A stretch of DNA of 51,844 nt from Humibacillus sp. DSM 29435 (GCF_001758225.1 NZ_MAST01000024.1:1-51844), one strand, 5' to 3'; shown: positions 31,522-40,515, numbered from the stretch's first letter. Notes: generated by a model not told the origin, from the sequence alone. Numbers and translations are program-made.

Positions 31522-32244
31522 TCAGGATGCCGGGTCGGCGAGATCGAGACCGCGCTCGAGCGCGAACCGGGCGAGCTCGACCCGGTTTCGCAGATGCAGC
31601 TTGCCGAAGATGTTCTGCACGTGGTTCTGCACGGTGCGGTGCGAGAGGAAGAGCAGCCCGGCGATCTCCTTGTAGCCCATTCCGGTCGCGACGTACTTGA
31701 GCACCTCTGTCTCGCGGTCGGTGAGCTCGGGGATGACCCGGTCGTCAGCGCCGTTGCCGGATCGCGGCCGCCGGAACTCCCCGAGCACCAGCCCCGCCAG
31801 GCCCGCGGTGAAGACCGGCTCTCCGGCTGCTGTCGCGTGGACCGCGGCCACGAACTCCTCGCGACGGGCCGACTTGACGAGGTAGCCGAGCGCGCCGGCC
31901 TTGACGGCATCCAGCACATCCTGCTGGTCGCCGCTCGCCGACAGGATCAGGATGCGGGTGTCGACCCCGGCCGCGGCCAGCGCCGAGCACACCTCTGGGC
32001 CGGACAGGGCGGGCAGGTTGAGGTCGAGCACCAGCACGTCGGGCACGGTGGCCCGGGTGCGAGCCAGCGCGGCCCGCCCGTCGTCGGCGGTGGCCACTAC
32101 CTCGAAACCGGCGTCTGCGAGGTCTCGCGCCACCGCGTCACGCCACATCGGGTGGTCGTCGGCCACCACGACGCGGATGCGGTCAGGCACCTGCCGCCCT
32201 TGAGCGGGCGGGTCGGCCTCCGCCTCCCCACTCATGGCGCTCAT
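31522..32244 (-). CDS. response regulator, NarL/LuxR family
   Basis: A 240-residue two-component regulator. The receiver domain has IRVVVADDHPMWRDAV (acidic pair DD) and the phosphoacceptor Asp in VLVLDLNLPALSG, with LSAS and LVKSAR carrying the conserved Ser and Lys. The C-terminal DNA-binding domain is of LuxR type: LTDRETEVLKYVATGMGYKE then RTVQNHVQNIFGKLHLRNR. The ATG overlaps the stop of the kinase gene by 4 bp (32241-32244), so the two are expressed together. Its targets cannot be predicted; autoregulation is possible. Confidence 0.92.
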   Translation of the reverse strand: MSAMSGEAEADPPAQGRQVPDRIRVVVADDHPMWRDAVARDLADAGFEVVATADDGRAALARTRATVPDVLVLDLNLPALSGPEVCSALAAAGVDTRILILSASGDQQDVLDAVKAGALGYLVKSARREEFVAAVHATAAGEPVFTAGLAGLVLGEFRRPRSGNGADDRVIPELTDRETEVLKYVATGMGYKEIAGLLFLSHRTVQNHVQNIFGKLHLRNRVELARFALERGLDLADPAS

Positions 32245-33392
32245 GGCGCGCCTGCCGGAAGTCGCAGCTCGACCGTGGTGCCGCCGGAGGGCCCCGAGCT
32301 GATCCGGGCCGTGCCGCCGAGATCCTGCAGCCGGCCCTTGATGCTCGAGGACACTCCGAGCCGACCCTCGGTCTCAGCCTCCTCCAGCCGGCCCTCCGGC
32401 AGGCCCTGTCCACTGTCTCGAATCGTCACGCTCACGTCCTTGCCGTCGGCGTCGAGCAGCACCCAGGTGCGGGCCGACTCGCCCGCGTGCTTGCGAACGT
32501 TGTCGAGCGCCGCCTCGACGGCTGCCACCATCTCGTCGCTCACTCGCCGGGGCAGCATGATCGGGGCGGCCGGCGCGACGAGCTGCACCTGCTCCCCCTC
32601 GATGTGGCGCAGGGCCGCGCGCAGGTCTGCGTCACCGGCCACCGCGCGGTCGACGACGTCGAGGTCGTGCTGGCTCACAAGGGTGCGCAGGATGCGCTCC
32701 TGCTCACCGGCCATCGCCCCGAGCGATGCCGCTTCGCCCCCGAGATCTCCGGCCCGCCGATGGATGTACGAGAGGGTCTGCAGCACCCCGTCATGAACGG
32801 TGCGCGCCAACCGGTCGCGCTCAGCCCGGGCAGCGTCGCGTCGCATGGCCTCGGTGAGGGCCGCGTGACTGGCTCGGGCCAGGTCGACGCAGTAGCCGAT
32901 ACAGCCGCCGAGGAGGAAGACGAAGACCGAGTTGGTGATGGTGTTGCCGGTGGGGGTGCCCACCTCGAGGAAGATGCAGATGGTCACGATGGCGGCGGCG
33001 ACCAGCCCCCCGCGCCACCCGAGCAGGATCGCGATGCCGATGACCGCCGCCGCGGGCCAGATGGACGGGATCGTCTTGGCGCCGGCGGTGATGACCGCCT
33101 CGTCGTCGATGACCCGGGTCATCAGGATGGCCACGCACGCGATGACCAGCTCGACCGCGTAGGCGCGCACGGTGCGCATCGGTCGAACCGTCTGTGCGAC
33201 GGTCCACGCGGTGAGCAGGGCGAGCACCACGACAGCGACCACCGGCATCGCGATCTCGTCGCGACGGTGCCAGACCGTGTACACGGCGTACACCAGCGCC
33301 AGGCACCGATAGACGTCGACGCCCCGCCACAGACCGCGCACGACGACGTGGTCGTCGAGCGCGGTGGTGGACGTGAGCGACGTGGTGGTCAT
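32241..33392 (-). CDS. sensor histidine kinase (MacS-like)
   Basis: A 383-residue membrane kinase, resembling the actinobacterial MacS group. About five membrane helices fill residues 30-165 (CLALVYAVYTV, VVAVVVLALLTAWTVAQ, AVELVIACVAILM, AAAVIGIAILLGW, GGLVAAAIVTICIFLEV, FVFLLGGCIGYCV). The dimerisation/phosphoacceptor helix is HisKA_3-like with DRLARTVHDGVLQTLSYIHR, the His in VHDGV. The ATPase has EAALDNVRKHAG (N box) and DSGQGLPEG (G1 box). No large sensor domain is seen, so the signal is probably membrane-borne. It overlaps its response regulator and lies 3 bp after the acyltransferase stop, suggesting that it may be transcribed from that gene's promoter. Confidence 0.9.
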   Translation of the reverse strand: MTTTSLTSTTALDDHVVVRGLWRGVDVYRCLALVYAVYTVWHRRDEIAMPVVAVVVLALLTAWTVAQTVRPMRTVRAYAVELVIACVAILMTRVIDDEAVITAGAKTIPSIWPAAAVIGIAILLGWRGGLVAAAIVTICIFLEVGTPTGNTITNSVFVFLLGGCIGYCVDLARASHAALTEAMRRDAARAERDRLARTVHDGVLQTLSYIHRRAGDLGGEAASLGAMAGEQERILRTLVSQHDLDVVDRAVAGDADLRAALRHIEGEQVQLVAPAAPIMLPRRVSDEMVAAVEAALDNVRKHAGESARTWVLLDADGKDVSVTIRDSGQGLPEGRLEEAETEGRLGVSSSIKGRLQDLGGTARISSGPSGGTTVELRLPAGAP

Positions 33393-33395
33393 CGG

Positions 33396-34397
33396 TCAGG
33401 AGGCCAGGTCGCCGCGTGCGCCGGCGTCCAGCTCGTCATCGCTGACCGAACTCTGGTCGGATGCCGTCTGGTCGGATGCCGTCTGGCCCGCTGGTGTCTG
33501 GCCCGATGGTGTCTGGCCGGCTGGTGTCTGGCCGACTGCCTTCTCGGTGGAGAGCGTGTCGGCGGGCTCAGCGGCATCCGGCTCGGTGGCGACCGTCGCC
33601 GGCTGCGGACGGGACGCCGGGTGGCGACCCTCGGCCGCGTCGAGCGCCTCCTCCAGCTCGGGGGCGGCGGAGCCGGGCTTGGCGGCCTCCTGCAGCTCGC
33701 GAGCCTTGGCCTTCGCGGCGGCGACGAGGCGGTCCTTCATCGAGGTGGCGTACATGTCGACGTACTCCTGGTCGGAGAGCAGCATCAGCTCGTACATCAC
33801 CTCGTCGGTGATGGACCGAAGCACGAAGCGGTCATCCTCCATCCCCTCGTAGCGGGAGAAGTCGAGAGGTTTGCCGACGCGCACCCCGATCCGCATGATG
33901 TGGGGGATGACCTTGCCGGTCGGCTGGGCCTTGTCGGTGCCGATCATGGCCACCGGGATGACGGGCACCCCTGCCTCCAGCGCCATCCGGGCCATCCCCG
34001 TTCGGCCGCGATAGAGGCGTCCGTCGGGAGAGCGGGTGCCTTCGGGATAGATGCCGAGCACGTCACCGCGGTTCAGCACGCGCAGGCCCGAGCTGAGGGC
34101 CGCGCTGCTCGCCTTGCCCCCGGAACGGTCGACCGGCAGCTGGCCGACGCCCTTGAAGAACGCAGCGGTGAGCCGGCCCTTGATGCCGCGGCCGGTGAAG
34201 TAGTCGCTCTTGGCCAGGAAGGTGACCCGTCGCGACACCACGAGCGGCAGAAAAACCGAGTCGGAGAACGACAGGTGGTTGGAGGCGAAGATGGCGGCCC
34301 CCTCCTCGGGGATGTTCTCCTCTCCCTCCACCCACGGGCGGAACAGCAGCCTGATGATCGGGCCGAGGATGACCTTCTTCAGAACCCAGTAGAACAA
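33396..34397 (-). CDS. plsC: 1-acylglycerol-3-phosphate O-acyltransferase family protein
   Basis: A 333-residue acyltransferase of phospholipid synthesis. The catalytic HxxxxD motif is NHLSFSD (His41, Asp46), followed by FLAKSDYFTGRG, GIYPEGTRSPDGRLYRGRTG (the phosphate-binding region) and VPVIPVAMIGTDKAQP. The catalytic domain ends near residue 220. The C-terminal 110 residues are disordered and carry a Gly-Gln-Thr-Pro repeat encoded by 15-bp units. TTG at 34397 follows AGGTGG by 7 bp. In M. tuberculosis Rv2182c, an acyltransferase, holds the same place downstream of aroG. Confidence 0.88.
   Translation of the reverse strand: MFYWVLKKVILGPIIRLLFRPWVEGEENIPEEGAAIFASNHLSFSDSVFLPLVVSRRVTFLAKSDYFTGRGIKGRLTAAFFKGVGQLPVDRSGGKASSAALSSGLRVLNRGDVLGIYPEGTRSPDGRLYRGRTGMARMALEAGVPVIPVAMIGTDKAQPTGKVIPHIMRIGVRVGKPLDFSRYEGMEDDRFVLRSITDEVMYELMLLSDQEYVDMYATSMKDRLVAAAKAKARELQEAAKPGSAAPELEEALDAAEGRHPASRPQPATVATEPDAAEPADTLSTEKAVGQTPAGQTPSGQTPAGQTASDQTASDQSSVSDDELDAGARGDLAS
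33463..33532. repeat. 15-bp tandem repeats in the acyltransferase tail
   Basis: About five imperfect 15-bp units, two of them GTCGGATGCCGTCTG-like and others of the form GTCTGGCCNGNTGGT, encode the Gln-Thr-Pro/Ala-Gly tail. The GGATGCC word occurs twice within them. Confidence 0.75.
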
Positions 34398-34635
34398 CCG
34401 TGTCCACCTCCAACTGTGACGGCGAGCACTCTACGGCACTCGCGGCGCACAGTCGGGCGTGCGAGGATTCGACCAGTGTCCCCCGACGCCGCCAGGAGTC
34501 AATCGTGCCGGTCCACCGCAACCCCGAAACCGCCCCTCTCCGGGCCGGCCCGGCCGCTGTGCCGACCCGTGAGCGACACACCGGACCCATCGCCGGCCCC
34601 GTCGCTGTCGTCACCGAGCTCGCGGGAGGCACCTG

Positions 34636-35286
34636 GTGAACGAGCGAGATCTCGACGCCGAGTTCGAGAGGATCATCGCGGGCTGGGATGTGGTGGCGCC
34701 CGACCCGACGTTCGAGCTCGGCCCGGCTGACGAACCCGCACCCCGGCTCGAGGCCGAACCCGAAACCTCCACCACGGCTGACGCTGGTACCGCCCCGGAT
34801 GCCGGTCTCGACGCGGGGCCGGACGCCACCTCGGCGACAGGCCCGGGCCTCGCCCCGGAACGCTCCGAACCGTCCGACGCGCCGCGCCCCGGCCTCGACG
34901 AACCGACCGGACCGACCGGACCGACCGGGGTGCTCGGGTTCCCCATCGCGCCAGGGGCCGGACACGTGTGGCGCGGCACCGCACGACCGCATCACGACGA
35001 CGACGTTGCGCTCGAGGCGGTGCCCTCCGATGACCCCGATGGTGACCACTTCATCCCGCCGACGGAGATGGACCTGCCCACGGCCGAGGACGACCCCATG
35101 TTCTGGGCGATCGTCGTCGGGCTGGCCGGTGGGCCACTGCTGCTGCTCTACCTGCTTTTCTTCGACCGTGACGGCAGCGGCTGGTGGATCGTCACCGCGC
35201 TCACGATGATCGGGGTCGGCTTCATCCTGCTCGTCCTGCGCGGTGGCACCGAACGCGACCCGACTGACGACGGCACCCGAATCTGA
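34636..35286 (+). CDS. hypothetical membrane protein with disordered N-terminus
   Basis: A 216-residue protein that I cannot assign to a named family. Residues 1-30 contain the conserved-looking acidic helix MNERDLDAEFERIIAGWDVV, residues 35-135 are low-complexity and rich in Pro, Asp, Ala and Thr with a PTG repeat from three 9-bp units, and the C-terminus has two membrane helices (AIVVGLAGGPLLLLYLLFFD and WWIVTALTMIGVGFILLVLR). The cytoplasmic N-terminal acidic segment and two short helices suggest a small scaffolding or regulatory membrane protein. The GTG follows GGGAGG by 7 bp. It is divergent from the acyltransferase and convergent with the glucokinase. Confidence 0.75.
   Translation: MNERDLDAEFERIIAGWDVVAPDPTFELGPADEPAPRLEAEPETSTTADAGTAPDAGLDAGPDATSATGPGLAPERSEPSDAPRPGLDEPTGPTGPTGVLGFPIAPGAGHVWRGTARPHHDDDVALEAVPSDDPDGDHFIPPTEMDLPTAEDDPMFWAIVVGLAGGPLLLLYLLFFDRDGSGWWIVTALTMIGVGFILLVLRGGTERDPTDDGTRI
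34902..34928. repeat. 9-bp tandem repeat (x3)
   Basis: Three perfect copies of ACCGACCGG encode the Pro-Thr-Gly repeat of the hypothetical membrane protein. Confidence 0.85.
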
Positions 35287-35349
35287 CCTCGTCACCGCGG
35301 TCGACGGCAACCTCGGTGGATCGCGGGAGTCCCGATCGGTCCGACACCG

Positions 35350-36318
35350 TCACTGGTCGGCTCTGGCCAGCTCGGCGGCCCCGATGAGGCCGGCATCGCC
35401 GCCCAGCACGGCGCGCACGATCCGAGCCTCGGGGCGGTAGCCCCTGCCGGTCAGCTGCCGTCGAAAGGCCTCACGGGCCGGGCCGATCAGCATCTCGCCT
35501 GCCGCGCTGACTCCCCCGCCGATCACGAACAGCCCCGGATCGAAGGCGGCCGCGAGGTTGGCCATCCCGATGCCGAGCCACTCACCGATGTCAGCGAGCA
35601 GCTCACGCGCCATGGCGTCGCCGCCGCGCGCGGCCTCGGTGATGAAGGGCCCGCTCAACCCGGCCGGGTCACCGTCGAGCTTCGTCAACAGGTCGGCCAC
35701 GACCGGTGAGCCGGCGTGCATCATGGCGCTCGCTTCACGCACAAGGGCGTTGCCGCTGGCGTACTGCTCCCAGCACCCCCGGTTGCCGCACTCACACCGG
35801 ATGCCGTTCGGCACGATCTGCATGTGGCCGAACTCGCCGGCGATCCCGTTTCGACCACGCTGCACCTGGTGGTCGATGATCAGGGCGCCGCCGATACCGG
35901 TTCCGAGGGTGATCATCACGACGTGCGACTCACCCCTGGCTGCACCGTACGTCGCCTCGGCCCACGCGGCGGCGTTGGCGTCGTTGTCGACCGTGACCGG
36001 GAACGCGATCCGGGCGGCGAGCGCATCGCGAAGCGGCTCGTTGCGCCAGGAGAGGTGTGGCGCGAACACGACCGTGGCGCGGTCGACGGCCACGAAGCCC
36101 GCCGCCCCGATCCCGACGGCCACGATGTCGTCGTGGTCCACTCGCGCGAGCAGGTCATCGACCGCCTCGACAATGGTGTTCTCGACGACGGATGGCGATG
36201 TGGAGCGATGCGGCGTGTCGCGCCGGGTGCGGTGCACGATCACGCCGTTCTCGTCCACGACTCCCCCGGCCACCTTCGTGCCGCCGATGTCGATGCCGAT
36301 GGCCAGACGAGCGCTCAT
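35350..36318 (-). CDS. ROK family glucokinase
   Basis: A 322-residue sugar kinase of the ROK family, which phosphorylates glucose with ATP. It has the phosphate-binding start IGIDIGGTKVAGGVVD, DNDANAAAWAE, the nucleotide-binding LGTGIGGALIIDH, the substrate motif EFGHMQI and the zinc-binding ROK signature CECGNRGCWEQYASG (about residues 172-186), with VIGGGVSAAGE in the C-terminal part. This set fits the actinobacterial glucokinases of the Streptomyces GlkA type rather than ROK repressors, since no DNA-binding N-terminus is present. The ATG overlaps the preceding Cys-rich gene by 4 bp. Confidence 0.88.
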   Translation of the reverse strand: MSARLAIGIDIGGTKVAGGVVDENGVIVHRTRRDTPHRSTSPSVVENTIVEAVDDLLARVDHDDIVAVGIGAAGFVAVDRATVVFAPHLSWRNEPLRDALAARIAFPVTVDNDANAAAWAEATYGAARGESHVVMITLGTGIGGALIIDHQVQRGRNGIAGEFGHMQIVPNGIRCECGNRGCWEQYASGNALVREASAMMHAGSPVVADLLTKLDGDPAGLSGPFITEAARGGDAMARELLADIGEWLGIGMANLAAAFDPGLFVIGGGVSAAGEMLIGPAREAFRRQLTGRGYRPEARIVRAVLGGDAGLIGAAELARADQ

Positions 36319-36791
36319 GGCCGGTCGCCCGCTGCCGGGCCTGGTTCGCCGGCATCCGGGTTGCGGCCACCGTCGTCAGAGGCATCAGATGCAGGGGTCC
36401 CCCGGTCTGCTCGCTCCGTGCTCGACGCCGTTCGCTGCGCCGCGGCCACATCTCGCAGGGCCGTCGCGGCGAAGGTGGCGAAGTCGGCGATGCGTTCGAT
36501 CGTGTCGGGGTTGACCCTCTGCACGAAGGCGATCAGCTGACACACCGGGCAGACACGACAGGCGGCAGGGGGCGCTCCGCCACAGGTGCATACGCCCCCT
36601 TCGGGCGGGGCGGTCGAGCCGGCATCCGTCTTGGGCTGCGAGCCCGAGCCGGAACGGGAGCCGCCGGACGGGCCGGCGAACGAACCACGTTGGCTGAGCA
36701 GCTCGACCAGCAGGGCAGCCTCGGCGGCCACCGATCTCGGTGGCCCGTCGTCGCGTCGGCCGGCCGCGTCGGAGCCTCCGCAGTCGCTCAC
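36315..36791 (-). CDS. small Cys-rich protein between SRPBCC and glucokinase genes
   Basis: A 158-residue protein of unknown function. Its only conserved-looking part is a Cys cluster CTCGGAPPAACRVCPVCQ (about residues 69-86; two CxC/CxxC pairs) followed by LIAFVQRVNPDTIERIADFA. Both ends are disordered and rich in Gly, Ser, Pro and Arg. The arrangement could bind one or two zinc ions. The GTG start overlaps the SRPBCC stop in GTGA and its stop overlaps the glucokinase start, so all three are translated as a coupled set. It holds the place of an uncharacterised Rv2186c/DUF5304-like gene in other actinomycetes, but I cannot prove homology. Confidence 0.75.
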   Translation of the reverse strand: MSDCGGSDAAGRRDDGPPRSVAAEAALLVELLSQRGSFAGPSGGSRSGSGSQPKTDAGSTAPPEGGVCTCGGAPPAACRVCPVCQLIAFVQRVNPDTIERIADFATFAATALRDVAAAQRTASSTERADRGTPASDASDDGGRNPDAGEPGPAAGDRP

Positions 36792-37231
36792 GCCTCGACG
36801 CGCTTCTTCAGCCCCTTGAGCGCAGTGTCGATGATCACCTTCTCGGCCTTGCGCTTGAGCAGGCCGATCATCGGGATCTTCACGTCGACCGAGAGCCGGT
36901 AGGTGACCTTCGTCGAGTCACCTTGGCCCACCAGTGTGTACGAGCCGTTCATCGCCTTGAGCACCGTGGCGGAGACCAGCGACCACGAGACGACGCCAGT
37001 GCCGTCCTCGACGACGTCCCACTCGTACTCGAGCACGTAGGTGTCTCTGATCGCACCGGCATCGAGAGTGAACTGCACCTGGTCGGCCCAGCCGTCGCCG
37101 TCCTCCGCGAGCACCGTCACCTTCTTCACCTCACCGGCCCAAGCGGGGTAGGCCTCGAAGTCGGCGATGACGTCGAGCACCTCCCCCGGGGCGGCGTCGA
37201 CGACGATGGAGGACTCCGTGCGATCGGCCAT
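36788..37231 (-). CDS. SRPBCC family protein (polyketide cyclase/START-like)
   Basis: A 147-residue single-domain protein of the START/Bet v1 superfamily, which forms a cavity that holds hydrophobic ligands. The typical start is IVVDAAPGEVLDVIADFEAY, followed by PAWAGEVKKVTVLAE, and the helix at the end LLKRKAEKVIIDTALKGLKK. It matches the position and size of M. tuberculosis Rv2185c (TB16.3). The ATG at 37231 lies 7 bp after a TAACGT -10 box, so its transcript may be leaderless. It is the first gene of a three-gene overlapping operon with the Cys-rich protein and glucokinase. Confidence 0.88.
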   Translation of the reverse strand: MADRTESSIVVDAAPGEVLDVIADFEAYPAWAGEVKKVTVLAEDGDGWADQVQFTLDAGAIRDTYVLEYEWDVVEDGTGVVSWSLVSATVLKAMNGSYTLVGQGDSTKVTYRLSVDVKIPMIGLLKRKAEKVIIDTALKGLKKRVEA

Positions 37232-37238
37232 GCGCCGA

Positions 37239-37244
37239 ACGTTA
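37239..37244 (-). promoter_or_regulatory. -10 box of the SRPBCC operon, probably leaderless
   Basis: TAACGT (minus strand) is 7 bp before the ATG at 37231. Confidence 0.55.
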
Positions 37245-37349
37245 CCGCCTCTGCCGCCTGCCGGCCCCGTCTCTCCTTACCGAGCCCTGTCGCGCACGAC
37301 CCGTGCAAGGATGTGCCCGAAACGGTGCCGTTCTGATGGAGGAGTGACC

Positions 37350-39146
37350 GTGAAGGACAACATCGTCCCGCCCATGGCTGAAGTCACGACGTCTGGAAGC
37401 CTGGCTGACCTGCCACCCCGCAACGCGGCTGTCGATCCCGCGGGGATCGCCTTCTCGCGAAAGGTCACCTCAGAGTCGTGGTCGTCGGTCACGTGGTCTC
37501 AGTTCGCCTCCGACGTCGACGCCGTCGCCAAGGGCCTGATCGCTGCGGGGATCGGCAGCGGCGATCGGGTCGGGCTGATGTGCCGCACTCGTTACGAGTG
37601 GACGCTCATCGACTTCGCCGTCTGGAGCGCCGGCGCCGTGGTGGTGCCGATCTACGAGACCTCGTCGGCCGAACAGGTGCAGTGGATCCTCCACAACTCG
37701 GGTGCTCTGGCCGTCTTCGTCGAGAACCAGCAGCATCTGGCGACGGTCAACCGGGCCACGGAGTCGTTGTCGGGGCCGGTCTCGGTCATCGAGATCGACG
37801 GCGGAGGCCTCGCCGAGCTGCGCGAGAAGGGTGCCGACGTCGCCGACGACGACCTGCGTCAACGTCAGGCCGGCCTCGACCGGTCGTCGGTCGCGTCGAT
37901 CATCTACACCTCGGGCACGACGGGCCGACCGAAGGGGTGTGCGCTCTCGCACGGCAACTTCCTCGACCTCACCGAGAACGCCACGGCGAAGATGAGCGAG
38001 ATCTTGAGTCCCGCCGACGCGTCGACGCTGCTCTTCCTGCCGCTCGCGCACGTCTTCGCCCGGTTCATCGAGGTGCTGTGCGTCACCGCCCGAGTCCGGA
38101 TGGGCCACTCTGCCGACATCCGGACCCTGCTCGAGGACTTCGCCGGCTTCAAGCCCACCTTCATCCTCGCCGTGCCGCGGGTCTTCGAGAAGATCTACAA
38201 CTCGGCGGAGGCCAAAGCGTCGGCGGCCGGCAAGGCCCAGGGCGCGATCTTCACCCGCGCCACGGCAACGGCCATCGCCCACAGCCAGGCCCTCGACGAC
38301 GGTGGCCCCAGTCTGGCGCTCAAGCTGCGTCACACCGTTTTCGACCGGCTCGTCTACACCAAGCTGCGCCAGGCCATGGGCGGTCAGGTGCGCTACGCCG
38401 TGTCGGGTGGGGCGCCCCTGGGCAGCCGCCTCGGCCACTTCTACCGCGGTATCGGCGTGGTGATCCTCGAGGGCTACGGTCTCACCGAGACGACGGCACC
38501 GATCTGTGTGAACACCCCTGACCGGGTCAAGGTCGGCACGGTGGGCCGGCCGCTGCCGGGCAGTGGCGTGCGCATCGCCGACGACGGCGAGATCCTGCTC
38601 CAGGGCGTCGGTGTCTTCACGGCGTACCACGCCAACGAGGCGGCGACCGCTGAGGCGATCGTCGACGGCTGGTTCCACACCGGCGACCTCGGTGACCTCG
38701 ACGACGAGGGCTTCCTGCGGATCACCGGACGCAAGAAGGAGATTCTGGTGACGGCGGGGGGCAAGAACGTCGCACCGGCAGTGCTGGAAGACCGGCTGCG
38801 AGCCCACCCGCTCGTGTCGCAGTGCATCGTCGTCGGAGACCAGAAGCCCTTCATCGCGGCGCTGATCACCCTCGACGAGGACATGTGGCCGCTGTGGTCG
38901 AAGAACCACGGCCTCGAGAACGTCACTCTCGAGGCGGCCCGCACCCATCCGTTGGTGCTCGAGGCCCTTCAGCAGGCCGTCGACCAGGCCAACGCCGCAG
39001 TGTCCAAGGCCGAGTCGATCCGCAAGTTCGCCGTGCTGCCGGGCGACTTCACCGAGAGCAACGGCTACCTCACCCCCTCGCTGAAGCTCAAGCGAAACGT
39101 CGTGATGAAGGACTACGCCGACGAGGTCGAGAAGCTGTTCAGCTGA
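37350..39146 (+). CDS. long-chain fatty acid-CoA ligase (AMP-dependent)
   Basis: A 598-residue acyl-activating enzyme that makes acyl-AMP and then acyl-CoA. The P-loop is IIYTSGTTGRPKGCALSH (about 184-201), followed by LPLAHVFARFIEVLC, the A5 motif GYGLTETTAPICVN, the A7 motif GWFHTGDLGDLD and the A10 Lys region near the C-terminus (NGYLTPSLKLKR). It belongs to the FadD15-type cytosolic ligases, and FadD15 (Rv2187) holds the corresponding position in M. tuberculosis. GTG at 37350 is chosen because GGAGGA lies 6-7 bp before it; a second GTG two codons upstream is possible. The last 8 bp overlap the convergent peptidase gene. Confidence 0.9.
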   Translation: MKDNIVPPMAEVTTSGSLADLPPRNAAVDPAGIAFSRKVTSESWSSVTWSQFASDVDAVAKGLIAAGIGSGDRVGLMCRTRYEWTLIDFAVWSAGAVVVPIYETSSAEQVQWILHNSGALAVFVENQQHLATVNRATESLSGPVSVIEIDGGGLAELREKGADVADDDLRQRQAGLDRSSVASIIYTSGTTGRPKGCALSHGNFLDLTENATAKMSEILSPADASTLLFLPLAHVFARFIEVLCVTARVRMGHSADIRTLLEDFAGFKPTFILAVPRVFEKIYNSAEAKASAAGKAQGAIFTRATATAIAHSQALDDGGPSLALKLRHTVFDRLVYTKLRQAMGGQVRYAVSGGAPLGSRLGHFYRGIGVVILEGYGLTETTAPICVNTPDRVKVGTVGRPLPGSGVRIADDGEILLQGVGVFTAYHANEAATAEAIVDGWFHTGDLGDLDDEGFLRITGRKKEILVTAGGKNVAPAVLEDRLRAHPLVSQCIVVGDQKPFIAALITLDEDMWPLWSKNHGLENVTLEAARTHPLVLEALQQAVDQANAAVSKAESIRKFAVLPGDFTESNGYLTPSLKLKRNVVMKDYADEVEKLFS

Positions 39147-40515
39147 CCAGTTGCGCGACCCGGGCCCGCCAGTCACGCACCAACCCGGCCCGGTTCGTGT
39201 GCAGGGCGGACACCAGGGCGTGGTCGACGACGTGCTGGTCGTCAGCACCGTCGGGGGTGGGCACCGTGGCGGCCGCAGACCGTTCGGAGGTGTCGGCCAC
39301 CTCCCGGTAGAAGCGCACCAGTGCTGGCACGCCATCGCGCTCGGCGAGAGTGCGCACCACGAGCAACGACAGCCCATAGGCCGCCTGCACGCCACCGGCA
39401 GCGGGGTCGAACTGCGCCGCAGTGGGGAGGTCCCGCGGCAGTCCGCTGCGGCGCACCGCGTCCACGGCGGGGCGCACGATGTCACCCTCGGGCAACGACA
39501 CCGCGCGGTAGGCCACGAACTCGGCAAAGCCCTCCGACAGCCAGAGCGGAACCGCACCGGTTGTCGAGCCCCGCACGACGACGTGCGTCAGCTCGTGGGC
39601 CGCAACGACGTCACGTCCCCGACCGGACAGGGAGATCCACGCCTTCGGAACGATCACGATGCGATCGGCGCCGGCCGGCTGCCTCGCTGGCAGGGGACCA
39701 TCCGTGACAGCGGCGACATCGCGCAAGGCCACGGGATCGACCGCGCCGCGCCCGAGCAGCAGAGCCGCCTCGGTATCGGTCGCCGGGGCCACCCACACGG
39801 CCGGTCGTGACCGGCCCCAGACGGCGGCCACGTGCGACTGCGCCGCGTCCGCCCGGGCGAGCAGGTCGGTCGCGAGGTGTGGACTGCCGGCGAGCACCAG
39901 ACTCGTGGCAGAGCGGCGAACCGTCAGGTGGTCCAGATCCCAGGGCTGAGGACGATCATGAGGAGCCCACGCGATGACCTGCGGCTCCCCGTCAGCGCTC
40001 GGCGCAGGGTGAACGCTCAGGTCGACATCGAAGGTTCTGTCTGCTGTGTCGAAGCCGGCCAGCCGGTAGCTGAACCGGGCCTTCACCCTGAGCGACGACG
40101 GGGGCGTGGCCGACGACGGCGTCAGGGCCGGGGGGGAGACCACCGGGCTCTGGCCGGTCACGGAGACGAGCCGCAGCCCGATGACGCCGATCGAGCGCAT
40201 CCGGTCGAAGACCTGGCCCTGCCGCTCTCGCAGCAATGAGCCGGCGACCGGGGCGAGCCAGTGTTCACGGGCTCCGTCGGACACGGCAGCGACTCTCGCA
40301 CGCAGCATCCTCTCGGTGCCGGCGATGGGCGACTCTTGCGGTAGCGCCGGCGTGGGTACGGCTGTGGGTGCCGCCGCCTGGTCGCTCACGCCTGGTGAAG
40401 GCACGGCCTCGACGCCGGCGCTGGGCGACACGTCAGGCCCGGGCCAGGTGCAACCCGAGCCCGCACTGAGAGCCAGGGCACCCACCGCCACCACCACGGC
40501 TGTACGGCGGCGCAT
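39139..40515 (-). CDS. secreted lipoprotein with HExxH peptidase-like domain
   Basis: About 458 residues. The N-terminus is a signal sequence (MRRRTAVVVAVGALALSAGS) ending in a Cys (residue 21) that may be lipidated, though the lipobox is poor. A Pro/Thr/Ala linker follows, then a beta-rich middle with repeated SxPSxPP motifs. In the C-terminal third HELTHVVVRG (about residue 307) gives the metal-binding HExxH, with LSEGFAEFVAY 20 residues later as the third ligand, which fits the peptidase MA-like (gluzincin) group. Substrate is unknown. ATG at 40515 was preferred over 40551 because it places the positive charges directly before the signal sequence. It overlaps the ligase gene by 8 bp. Confidence 0.78.
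   Translation of the reverse strand: MRRRTAVVVAVGALALSAGSGCTWPGPDVSPSAGVEAVPSPGVSDQAAAPTAVPTPALPQESPIAGTERMLRARVAAVSDGAREHWLAPVAGSLLRERQGQVFDRMRSIGVIGLRLVSVTGQSPVVSPPALTPSSATPPSSLRVKARFSYRLAGFDTADRTFDVDLSVHPAPSADGEPQVIAWAPHDRPQPWDLDHLTVRRSATSLVLAGSPHLATDLLARADAAQSHVAAVWGRSRPAVWVAPATDTEAALLLGRGAVDPVALRDVAAVTDGPLPARQPAGADRIVIVPKAWISLSGRGRDVVAAHELTHVVVRGSTTGAVPLWLSEGFAEFVAYRAVSLPEGDIVRPAVDAVRRSGLPRDLPTAAQFDPAAGGVQAAYGLSLLVVRTLAERDGVPALVRFYREVADTSERSAAATVPTPDGADDQHVVDHALVSALHTNRAGLVRDWRARVAQLVS

Noticed and set aside
29583-31700. A 705-codon open frame on the plus strand
   Set aside because: Antisense to aroG and the adjacent hypothetical gene; composition is that of a shadow frame rich in Arg, Gly, Val and His.
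32487-34730. A 747-codon open frame on the plus strand
   Set aside because: Antisense to the histidine kinase and acyltransferase; no domain seen.
37470-39557. A 695-codon open frame on the minus strand
   Set aside because: Antisense to the acyl-CoA ligase, which has all its motifs.
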